Source: Planctomycetota bacterium
GTDB taxonomy: Bacteria > Planctomycetota > Phycisphaerae > Phycisphaerales > SM1A02
Reading direction: 5' to 3'
Length of the DNA: 56,681 nucleotides
Assembly (NCBI GenBank): GCA_022566535.1
Contig: JADFIR010000018.1
Location: 1-56,681, forward strand
Position numbers and translations under genes: made by a program. The notes below the pieces were generated by a model that saw only the letters and a list, made by a program, of their open reading frames with translations, made no database searches and was not told the origin of the DNA. Positions 45,665 to 53,442 of the stretch are shown here, one piece after another; position 1 is the first letter of the stretch; every line of letters begins with the position of its first letter.

Positions 45665-46549
45665 CTATGCTCGCACCGGCGTCTTCGGATAGTCCCATTC
45701 TTTACCTGGCTTGTAGCCTAGAAGTTCGTACAGCTCCCGGCGCGTTTGCATGTCATCGAGCAGGCCTTCGACCCCCCCCTGCTTCTTCAGCGACTGCAAA
45801 CCGCGGATCACATGACCCATGGCCAGTCGCAACATGCTCAGCGGATAGATCACCAGTTGGTATCCCAGTTCGGCGAAGCGGGCGGCGGGAATATCCGGCG
45901 TCTTGCCGAACTCGGTCATGTTGGCCAGCAGTAGGCCGGGCGAACCCTGTGCGAAATCCGCAAACTCCTGTTCACTCTCCAAACCTTCCGGGAAGATCAT
46001 GTCCGCTCCGGCCTCACGATAGATGTTCGCTCGATTGATCGCGTCTTCGATCCCCGCCACGGCACGGGCGTCGGTACGGGCGATCACGATGAAGTCCCTG
46101 TCCAGCCGATGCTCGCAGGCGGCGGCGACCTTCTCCGCCATGTCGCCGGCCGGAATCAGCGTCTTTCCTTCCAAATGTCCGCAGCGCTTCGGGAAGACCT
46201 GATCTTCGAGATGCAACGCTGCCGCTCCGGCCCGCTCATATTCCACCACGGTGCGCATCACCGATTCGACCTCGCCGTAGCCGGTGTCGGCATCGACGAT
46301 GGTCGCAAGGCCGCAAGCCTGTGTGATCTCGCGGATACTGCGGCACATCTCCGTCAGCGTGATCAGGCCGACATCGGGATAGCCGCAGGTGTTGGCGGTC
46401 GCCGCCCCGGAGATGTAGCAGGCCTCGAATCCGGTCGCAGCCACGGCCCGCGCCACCAGCGCATTGAACGCCCCGGGGGCAACCACCGTCCCCTGAGCGA
46501 GTCGATCCCGAAGTCTTCGACCGGGATGGATGGCGCTTGACTTACTCAT
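45665..46549 (-). CDS. prpB: Methylisocitrate lyase-type PEP mutase family enzyme
   Basis: An isocitrate lyase/PEP mutase superfamily enzyme of 294 residues. The lyase signature KRCGH (121-125, PKRCGHLEGK) with Cys123, metal Asp86/Asp88 in VDADTGYG, and YISG near residue 45 are present. It would split 2-methylisocitrate to pyruvate and succinate in propionate catabolism. Dimethylmalate lyase or other family members are possible. Its start overlaps the HepT stop by four bases; prpD is absent from the window. Confidence 0.88.
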   Translation of the reverse strand: MSKSSAIHPGRRLRDRLAQGTVVAPGAFNALVARAVAATGFEACYISGAATANTCGYPDVGLITLTEMCRSIREITQACGLATIVDADTGYGEVESVMRTVVEYERAGAAALHLEDQVFPKRCGHLEGKTLIPAGDMAEKVAAACEHRLDRDFIVIARTDARAVAGIEDAINRANIYREAGADMIFPEGLESEQEFADFAQGSPGLLLANMTEFGKTPDIPAARFAELGYQLVIYPLSMLRLAMGHVIRGLQSLKKQGGVEGLLDDMQTRRELYELLGYKPGKEWDYPKTPVRA

Positions 46550-46908
46550 GACGTATCGCCAGGAGGAGCATCAGGCAGAATGATGCGCAGGCGTTCAATC
46601 AGTGGCGGTACATGGACCGTGACAATCTCCCAGAGCCGCTCCTGCACAATTTCACCATAGTCATGTGCGAGCACATGTCGTTGCCCAATGATTCCGGACC
46701 AGGGAATCTCAGGGTGGTCATCTTGAAATGCCCGTGAGATGCCTCGGGCGGCTTCACCGATGATTTCAATCTGACGCTCCATCGCCCGCTGAAGGACGCG
46801 ATCCGCAGCATATTGCTCCCAAGTGCGCCCAGCCACGAACGACAGGGCTTCTTGGCCAGCAACAAGCATATCCCACAGCAAGGCGGCATCGTCCTGGTCA
46901 AGCGGCAT
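46546..46908 (-). CDS. HepT-like toxin (DUF86 HEPN RNase)
   Basis: A 120-residue HEPN ribonuclease with the R-x4-H-x-Y motif R77-HVLA-H82-D-Y84 in IIGQRHVLAHDYGEI, and the ERQIEIIGEAARGI helix typical of DUF86. It is downstream of and overlaps the MntA gene by 11 bases. In known systems MntA adds AMP to the Tyr of this motif and blocks toxicity; Tyr84 is present. Confidence 0.9.
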   Translation of the reverse strand: MPLDQDDAALLWDMLVAGQEALSFVAGRTWEQYAADRVLQRAMERQIEIIGEAARGISRAFQDDHPEIPWSGIIGQRHVLAHDYGEIVQERLWEIVTVHVPPLIERLRIILPDAPPGDTS

Positions 46909-47203
46909 AAACCCGCTCCATGGATTCGAGAATCGCCTTGCGGCGGTACGGATTGGTCAACCTGGACCGGCCTTCGACGAGGTCGACGGGCCGGCCGAAC
47001 AGTTGCTCAAACTCCTCCTTGAGGGCGAAGTATTGGAGAAAGCCGAGCCATACTCCAGGTTCGTATTCAACAAGCAGATCAATATCACTGGCCTGGCTGA
47101 AGTCGGCGCGGAGGGCCGAACCAAACACGAAGAGTTCTCGAATGCCGTATCGGCGGCAGACCGATGCAAGCTCATCGAGGTCGATATCGAGGCGGTGGGG
47201 CAT
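46898..47203 (-). CDS. MntA-like antitoxin nucleotidyltransferase
   Basis: A 101-residue minimal nucleotidyltransferase with the GS-x10-D-x-D motif (G28-S29, D40-x-D42: VFGSALRADFSQASDIDLLVE). It precedes HepT with an 11-base overlap. Its start overlaps the 3' end of the TauE gene by 32 bases. The pair forms a HepT/MntA toxin-antitoxin module. Confidence 0.9.
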   Translation of the reverse strand: MPHRLDIDLDELASVCRRYGIRELFVFGSALRADFSQASDIDLLVEYEPGVWLGFLQYFALKEEFEQLFGRPVDLVEGRSRLTNPYRRKAILESMERVYAA

Positions 47204-48053
47204 GTGCCTTCATCATATCGCCGTCAGGGAAAGTCATATGAACATTCGCGGCCGGTGCTCCGGTCCCGTTCGCCGGCTTCATGCGGCCGGATGAATCACC
47301 AACGAGCATCATCTTGATTGCCGCGACGAGCAGAACCACCGCAAGCGCCCGGCGCAGGGAGATGTGGCCCAGCCTGCGGCTACCGATCCCCGAGCCGACG
47401 AACCCGCCGAGTAACACCGCACATGAGAAAATCGCCATCGCCGCGGGCTCAACCGGCAGTGTGTGATGGCGAGCGATGAACCCAACCAGGCCGGAGGCAG
47501 AGTTGAGAACGATGAACGCAGCGGAGATGCCGGCCGTCTGCCTGGCTGTGGCCCATCCGGCCAGCAGCAACAGCGGGCTGAGAAAGATTCCTCCGCCGAC
47601 GCCCACCAGCCCGGACAGCAGCCCGATCGCGGCGCCCCAGAGCAACCCTCCCGGCAATGGCACCGATTTGGCCGGCTCGGGCGACCCCCTTGCCGGGTTC
47701 CTGAGCGCTACGCAAAACGCGGCGAACACGAGCACGACCGCGACCAAGCGCGTGTACACGGCCGGGTCGAGCTGCGCTGCGCCGCCGAGAAACGCGCAGG
47801 GGACCGAGGTGACAACAAACGGCCAGAGCGTCCGCCAGCGAAACCCACCGGCGCGATAGAAGCGAAGTACGCCGGTCCCGGCCACGACAAGATTGAGGAT
47901 CAGCGCGGTCGGCTTCATCACCTCCGGACCCAGCCACCCGGCGAGCCCCATCACCATCAGATATCCCGAAGCTCCGCCGTGGCCGACCGTCGAGTACAGC
48001 GACGCGATCAGAAGGAACCCAGCGGCCAAGAGAGCGATCTGCATCGTGGTCAT
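47172..48053 (-). CDS. TauE/SafE family membrane exporter
   Basis: A sulfite/anion exporter-type membrane protein of about 293 residues from ATG 48053. It has some eight hydrophobic segments (for example LLAAGFLLIASLYSTVGHGGASGYLMVM and AAIGLLSGLVGVGGGIFLSPLLLLAG with the typical GVGGGIF loop). Substrate is unknown. The C-terminal ~35 residues are polar and lie over the MntA start, so the 3' end may be an extended, poorly conserved tail. Leading frame before 48053 is non-family. Confidence 0.85.
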   Translation of the reverse strand: MTTMQIALLAAGFLLIASLYSTVGHGGASGYLMVMGLAGWLGPEVMKPTALILNLVVAGTGVLRFYRAGGFRWRTLWPFVVTSVPCAFLGGAAQLDPAVYTRLVAVVLVFAAFCVALRNPARGSPEPAKSVPLPGGLLWGAAIGLLSGLVGVGGGIFLSPLLLLAGWATARQTAGISAAFIVLNSASGLVGFIARHHTLPVEPAAMAIFSCAVLLGGFVGSGIGSRRLGHISLRRALAVVLLVAAIKMMLVGDSSGRMKPANGTGAPAANVHMTFPDGDMMKAHAPPPRYRPR

Positions 48054-48262
48054 GGTGCAGAGGTCCTGTGCCGGAGCAGTATTGACGGCGCCCCCGGGGG
48101 TGGGATGATACCGCAGGGCATCGTCATTGCGACGGGTCATCGCCGACGGAAATCAACAGCCCAAATCGGCGATGCGATGCTGCATTGAAGGCGCGGAATG
48201 TCCGATCCTGTCTATGCAACTGCCGTGAGCCGCGGTGAGCGCTTCGGAGTCAATTACCGTCC

Positions 48263-48781
48263 ATGACGCCCGCCTCAGACACCCCAGCGCGCCATGCTGC
48301 CCGGCTGCCGATCCGCCTGGGCGCCGCGATCCTGATCGCGGTCATTCTGTTCCTTCTTCTGAGCGGGTCGGACGAGACCCACAGCGTTTCGCATGTGATT
48401 CGGGAGATCCACAAGATCGTCCTGGCAAAACCCCAGGGCGGCTCCATCGGCCCGTGGTGGGTCTCCGCGGCAGGGCTTGACCCATTGACCGGAGAGCTCA
48501 AGGCATTGAAATTGGAGTTCCGCTCCGTTCACATTGCCGCAAAGACCGCCAAGGTGGTCGTCAACCCCGAGACCGACACATTCCAGTTCGAGATGCGGGA
48601 TGTGGTCATCGCCCGTGTCACCGAGACCGAGCAAGCGGACGCGGAGCACGCGCTGCTCGACCTGGACCGCTACTCATTCGGCCCGATGCGCTGGAGCGTT
48701 GACATTGTGCCGGACAAGGACACGATGCGATTGCGCGCGTTACCGCCTCTGCGTGCCGATCGTCTGCAGAAGGAAGATTAG
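48263..48781 (+). CDS. Single-TM envelope protein of unknown function
   Basis: A 172-residue protein with an N-terminal basic-hydrophobic anchor (RLGAAILIAVILFLLLSG, about 18-35) and a beta-rich domain (LKALKLEFRSVHIAAKTAKVVVNPETDTFQFEMRDVVIARVTETE). No family is recognised. It is convergent with the kinase gene and separated from TauE by a short divergent gap. Start ATG 48263. Confidence 0.6.
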   Translation: MTPASDTPARHAARLPIRLGAAILIAVILFLLLSGSDETHSVSHVIREIHKIVLAKPQGGSIGPWWVSAAGLDPLTGELKALKLEFRSVHIAAKTAKVVVNPETDTFQFEMRDVVIARVTETEQADAEHALLDLDRYSFGPMRWSVDIVPDKDTMRLRALPPLRADRLQKED

Positions 48782-48873
48782 AGCACGTTGCAATCGCTTG
48801 GCCGGTTTCGGGATGGATCGGTAGCCGCTGGCGCATACCCGCAGGATCCATCAGGATGACCAGCCGGACTTGC

Positions 48874-51153
48874 TCAACGGTCCTCGGGGTCAGGAACCTG
48901 CTCGTTGACATTGTCATCGGTCGGATCGTCCGGCTGCGGGGACATGGGGTCCGCCGACGGCCCCACGACGATCCGAGTGACGTACGGCTCGGGCGACTCG
49001 CCTCCGCCCGGGCTCGATGAGATGCGAAGGATACCGGCAAGTTTGTACCGCAGAAGCGTCTTTAGCAGCAACGGCGGCATCGGCTTACCAGGATCAACCA
49101 TCCCCGCTGGAAGAGACTTGCGAACAGCGACCTCGGCATCCTGGTTGTCGATGAGGACAACCCATCCCTGGTCCTGATGCTCCTGCACAATCCGATTCAC
49201 TTTCGCCTGCACCAGGGGATCGGCCGCGGCTGGATGATCGTTGACCAGTAGGAGCGACAAACCCCGACCACTCGTGTAAGCGCGAGCCGCAGCCACGGCG
49301 TCCGCCAGACGCGCAAGCTCATGGGCCTCTGCCTGACTCGCACGCTCGGTACTCAGAGGCATGAGCAGGAAAGCACCGCCCAACAAAACCGCAACCGCCA
49401 GGAACGCAAGCACGGGTGACGGCCGTCGCTGGTCCAGGGCTTGGCGACGATGGTTGCGGGCGGCGCGGTGCATTTCGCGGGCTCGCGCCCGTGCCGCCTT
49501 GATCTGCTCCCGAGCGGCCCGCCGGGCGCCGACGGCCTGGTTGGGCGCTCGGCAGCGCAGTATTTCGGCCTGACCACGGAATTCGCGGGCTTGGCGGCCT
49601 AACTCGCGGGCATCCCTGCCAAACGCCGGCACGGCAGCGACCGCGGCGCCCGCAGCGGGTCTGGCATCCTGGGCCTGGTAGGCCCCGGTCCACCAGTTGG
49701 TGACACGAAGCTTCGGCCGACCTGCTGTAACCGGCGGCTCAGGGGCTGGAGGCTTCGGCGAGCCTGCCGACGCGACGGTTTGAGCCTCAACATCGTCACG
49801 CGCTTCAAGATCAACGCTCGCAACCGCCGATGGCGCGGTGCCTCGCATCGACGGCAGCTCGGCCGGCTTCACCGCGAACGGATCGGCCGCGGCGCGAACG
49901 ATCTCAAGATCAGCGAGCACTTGCTCGGTCGTCTCATAGCGCTTGTTGTAATCGGCCATGGCCCGGCGAACGATCCACCGCAACGCCTCGGGGCTCTTCT
50001 TGTCGAAGGTGCTCAGCCCGCCATGGGCGGGAAAAGTGTTTTCGATTATGTAGTACAGCACCGCGCCGACTGCATAGATGTCGAACTTCGCTCCATCCAC
50101 CTGGTGCACCTTCACGCCTCGAATCGCCATGCGCACCATCTCCGGATCGCGGAAGTACTCCGTGCCGTGCGTCGTGAGGGTCATGGCCGATCGAAGCGGC
50201 GTGACCAGCCCTAAATCGACCAGGTGCACCCGCCCGTCATGGACGATGAGGTTCTCCGGCTTGACGTCCTTGTGCCACAAGCCGCCCCGGTGGTATCGCG
50301 ACAACGTGCCCAGGAGATCCTCGATGTAACCAAGGACCTCAGCCAGTTGGCCCCGGCCCAGACCCTGACCGTCCGATTCGCCGTGAATCTGGCGGGTGAT
50401 GATGCCCAAGTGGTCGCCTTGATGGTACGGCATCACGTAGAAGAAGCGATGCTCGTCCATGCCGTGCTCGAGCACGAGCCCAAGCTGCTTGGCTGCCTCC
50501 AACGCCCGCGACTCTCGCACGATCTGCGGCAGGGTGGACCCGTCAGTGAGGGTAAAGTACTTGATCACCACCCGCTCGGGGAAGTCACGATGCCCAGCGC
50601 GTTTGCGGGGCTGGGGCTCGGCAATGTAGAGCTTGGCGCCGGAGCCACCGCTGGGCAGCGACCCGACGATGGTGTAGCCGTCAAACTGTCCGCTGCGCCA
50701 CGCGCGACGAGTGGGCTGGTCGGCGGGCGGCACAGCGAGCACCGCCTCGTCCACGCGCTGCTCGAGCCCCTCCAGGAGGCCGCCTAACAAAAGGAACCGC
50801 AATGGCCGTTGCAGTACGACGCGATACAGGCACGCCCCGGCCACACTGCACTCCCGCTTCATCGACCGGCCGAAATGACCTGCGGCGGACCATCGGCCGA
50901 TGACGACGTTCAGCAGCATCACCGGAAGGAGCACAACCCCCGCGATCAGCGCCCCGACGAACCGCACAGTGTCCCTCAACATGCCGCTGATGAACTCGAA
51001 GACATGCCCAATCAGCCAGCCGAGGCTCCTGAAGAACCCGCCGATCAACCAACCAATACCGCGCAGCAGTGGCACCAGGAGGAAGATGAACGCCAGGATC
51101 ACCACCACGATGACAAAGCAGAACACTAATATGGGAAGGATGCTGGTCACCAT
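48874..51153 (-). CDS. Transmembrane serine/threonine protein kinase
   Basis: A 759-residue membrane kinase. Several hydrophobic helices (about 5-30, 60-85) precede a kinase domain (about 160-440): glycine-rich GSLPSGGSGAKLY, Lys198 in VVIKYF, catalytic loop HKDVKPEN (294-301), DLG (313-315, DFG replaced), APE region EYFRDPEMV. A Pro-rich stretch, a very Arg/Ala-rich segment and a further TM helix (AFLAVAVLLGGAFLLM) lead to a C-terminal domain with VLIDNQDAEVAV. Catalytic residues look intact. It follows the sigma factor gene, a common planctomycete pair. Confidence 0.87.
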   Translation of the reverse strand: MVTSILPILVFCFVIVVVILAFIFLLVPLLRGIGWLIGGFFRSLGWLIGHVFEFISGMLRDTVRFVGALIAGVVLLPVMLLNVVIGRWSAAGHFGRSMKRECSVAGACLYRVVLQRPLRFLLLGGLLEGLEQRVDEAVLAVPPADQPTRRAWRSGQFDGYTIVGSLPSGGSGAKLYIAEPQPRKRAGHRDFPERVVIKYFTLTDGSTLPQIVRESRALEAAKQLGLVLEHGMDEHRFFYVMPYHQGDHLGIITRQIHGESDGQGLGRGQLAEVLGYIEDLLGTLSRYHRGGLWHKDVKPENLIVHDGRVHLVDLGLVTPLRSAMTLTTHGTEYFRDPEMVRMAIRGVKVHQVDGAKFDIYAVGAVLYYIIENTFPAHGGLSTFDKKSPEALRWIVRRAMADYNKRYETTEQVLADLEIVRAAADPFAVKPAELPSMRGTAPSAVASVDLEARDDVEAQTVASAGSPKPPAPEPPVTAGRPKLRVTNWWTGAYQAQDARPAAGAAVAAVPAFGRDARELGRQAREFRGQAEILRCRAPNQAVGARRAAREQIKAARARAREMHRAARNHRRQALDQRRPSPVLAFLAVAVLLGGAFLLMPLSTERASQAEAHELARLADAVAAARAYTSGRGLSLLLVNDHPAAADPLVQAKVNRIVQEHQDQGWVVLIDNQDAEVAVRKSLPAGMVDPGKPMPPLLLKTLLRYKLAGILRISSSPGGGESPEPYVTRIVVGPSADPMSPQPDDPTDDNVNEQVPDPEDR

Positions 51154-51218
51154 GGTGTGATCTCCTGAGCCTCCCGAGCTGTCGGCACCGTCAAGGGGGC
51201 CTTGAAGGGCGAAGGATG

Positions 51219-51962
51219 CTAGAACGCTTGTGACGCGGCCGCCTCATCCTCGAGGATCAGCCGCGATTGTTGGTGGTAGATCTCCCCCAAGGCGTCGTCG
51301 AACATCAAGTCGTCATCGCTGAGGCCGGCTTGCTGCACCTCGCGCTGCTCCTCCTTGGTAAAACTGTAGGTCGCGATCGTCTCGGCCAGCCGCCGGCGAA
51401 GCAGGTCTCGCACGCGCTGAAGATGCCGGCTGACCGTCGGTTCACTGACCCCCAATTGTTCGGCGACCTGCTTGCCTGATTGCCCATCGAAAACACGCAT
51501 GCGATAGACCTGAAATTGCAGAAAGTCCACCTCGGGCTCGGTCTTGCGGATCGCCGCGTAAACCTTGGCCCGAAAGACATTCTGCTCATACACGCGATCA
51601 GCGTTGATGCCGGAAGCCTTGGCCATGTAGCGCTCGTCAAAGGCTATTGCCTTGCGGCCGGCCCCTCGCTTCAGAGCCATGCGCCGATCGATCTCATCGC
51701 CCAGTGCGTGCTTGGCGATCGCCAGCAACCACGTGCTGAACCTCGCGCCTCGGGTCGGGTCGAAGCGGTCAATCGAGTCCGAGAGTGCAGCGAGCGTTTC
51801 CTGGGTCAGGTCGCGAACTGTCTCGACCCCGATGCGTCCGCGGCCCCACTTTGAGAGCTGTACTCGCAGCACCGGACCGAAGACCTCCCACAGCTCGAAC
51901 CACGCTGCGTCATCGCGGTCCCGCAGCCGCTTGACAAATGACGTTGTAAGCGTATTCATCAC
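51219..51962 (-). CDS. RNA polymerase sigma factor, sigma-70/ECF-like
   Basis: A 247-residue sigma factor with region 2 (VRDLTQETLAALSDSIDRFDPTRGARFSTWLLAIAKHALGDEIDRR, about 49-94) and region 4 (GQSGKQVAEQLGVSEPTVSRHLQRVRDLLRRRL, about 160-192). A C-terminal extension of about 55 acidic residues is longer than in ECF factors and could be regulatory. It is transcribed before the kinase gene at 48874. Start ATG 51962 or the next codon. Confidence 0.88.
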   Translation of the reverse strand: MMNTLTTSFVKRLRDRDDAAWFELWEVFGPVLRVQLSKWGRGRIGVETVRDLTQETLAALSDSIDRFDPTRGARFSTWLLAIAKHALGDEIDRRMALKRGAGRKAIAFDERYMAKASGINADRVYEQNVFRAKVYAAIRKTEPEVDFLQFQVYRMRVFDGQSGKQVAEQLGVSEPTVSRHLQRVRDLLRRRLAETIATYSFTKEEQREVQQAGLSDDDLMFDDALGEIYHQQSRLILEDEAAASQAF

Positions 51963-52317
51963 CTCCCTGGTTTCTTGGGTCGCCTAGGGCTTTCCTTTCA
52001 GCCCACCTGTAGAGCTGCGGGCAAATCCTGAGGCGATTCACACCCAAGTCTACGGCCGCCAAGCGCTCCGGAGAGGTCTCAACCCTGCCATTTCAGGACG
52101 CCAAGGGTGTTTCCCGCCCGCCAAGTCGCCTTTTCCGGAAATCGCGCCGCCCCGACAAGCCTGTCGAGCGCCGATCGGCCCGGAGCGTGAAAAAAAAGAG
52201 AGATCGCCTCGCCTGAAAGCCAGGCCCACAGACTCCCAATGACATCGACGGGACACTTAAGCCCGACACCCCTGGCACCCCAACGGCCGCGAGGCTGGAA
52301 TCTGAAAGGACACAACC
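51963..52317. other. Intergenic region between sigma factor and coiled-coil gene
   Basis: This holds the divergent promoter region of both genes. I see no gene. It contains an A-run (about 52189-52197), and AAAGGA lies about 7 bases before ATG 52318 as a ribosome binding site. I could not assign clear -35/-10 boxes. Confidence 0.6.
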
Positions 52318-53262
52318 ATGCATTGCTTTTCACGTTGCATCTTGAGATGGGGGCTGATCAGTGCCCTGGCACTCGGCGGGGCCACGCTACTGTTTCCGCA
52401 CCACGTGAAGGCGGGTCTGGCCCACGTTCGCGCCGGGGCTCAATCGATGATCGATCGGGCCGTGGACAATCCTGTCGCCTTGCGGCAGCAGCTTCAGAAG
52501 CTCGCCGATGAGTATCCCACGCGGATCGCCACCGTGCGCGGTGAGGTCGCCGAGGTCGAGCACCAGATCGCCCAGTTCGAGCGCGATTGCGAGGTATCGC
52601 AGCGGGTCGTCGCCATGACCGCGGACGACCTGGCCGAGCTGAAGACCCTGATCACCCGCGCCGAGGAAGTGCAGGGCGAGGCCAATGCCCGGCTGGTCGC
52701 CATCCGCTTCGAAGGTGTTCGCTTCGACATCCACCAGGCCTACACCGAGGCCCGCCGCATCAATCACGTCCGCATCACCTACCAGGATCGACTGGCGTGC
52801 AATCGGCAGCAGCTCAGCGTGCTTGGGCAGCAAAGGGCCCGCCTGGTGGAGATTCTCAACATCCTTGGCGACGAATACGCGACCTTTCAAACACAGACGT
52901 GGCAGCTCGACCGCCAGATCGACACGATCCAGCGCAACCAGCGGCTGATCGAGATGACCGAGCAGCTCCAGGCCACGCTCGACAGCTACGATCGCTGGGG
53001 CAAGATCGGCAACCTCAAACAACTCGAATCCAAACTCGCCCAGCTTCGAACGATCCAGGAAGCGCAGCTGGTCACGCTAGCGCAGAACGGCATCCGCCAC
53101 AGTTATGAAGAGAAGGCGAGGTACGAGCTGCAGACCAACGACGCTGCGGTCGACGATCCGTTCGGTGAGCTGCTGGAAGATGTTGGCACCGAGCCCGATC
53201 CGGATCAGCCGGCGCCGTCTGCCGATTCCATGGCCTGGATCGGGCCGATCATCGTCCAATGA
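52318..53262 (+). CDS. Secreted coiled-coil protein
   Basis: A 314-residue protein with a signal-like N-terminus (WGLISALALGGATLLFPH, about 11-28) and long heptad-rich helices (about 55-260: LRQQLQKLADEYPTRIATVRGEVAEVEHQIAQFERD, NQRLIEMTEQLQATLDSYDRWG). The C-terminus is acidic and unstructured. No family is recognised; a structural or membrane-associated role resembling PspA-type coils is only a guess. A strong terminator follows. Confidence 0.75.
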   Translation: MHCFSRCILRWGLISALALGGATLLFPHHVKAGLAHVRAGAQSMIDRAVDNPVALRQQLQKLADEYPTRIATVRGEVAEVEHQIAQFERDCEVSQRVVAMTADDLAELKTLITRAEEVQGEANARLVAIRFEGVRFDIHQAYTEARRINHVRITYQDRLACNRQQLSVLGQQRARLVEILNILGDEYATFQTQTWQLDRQIDTIQRNQRLIEMTEQLQATLDSYDRWGKIGNLKQLESKLAQLRTIQEAQLVTLAQNGIRHSYEEKARYELQTNDAAVDDPFGELLEDVGTEPDPDQPAPSADSMAWIGPIIVQ

Positions 53263-53300
53263 ATCCGACACGACCGACCCGCACTGCATTGGAACCGTCA

Positions 53301-53333
53301 AGCCCGCATAGCTCAAACGCGGGCTTTTTCTTT
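53301..53333 (+). terminator. Rho-independent terminator
   Basis: Stem AGCCCGC (53301-53307) pairs with GCGGGCT (53319-53325), with an 11-base loop, followed by a T-rich run TTTTCTTT (to 53333). It lies 39 bases after the coiled-coil stop. Confidence 0.85.
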
Positions 53334-53442
53334 GCGCAAGACGCCGTGTGCAGAAAACAGCCTGATCGGGTATGATGCCCGGTCAGGCCGTGTGGGGGAA
53401 GAGGAGAAGGATCAATGCGAAACGAGGAAGCGGTCACCATAC

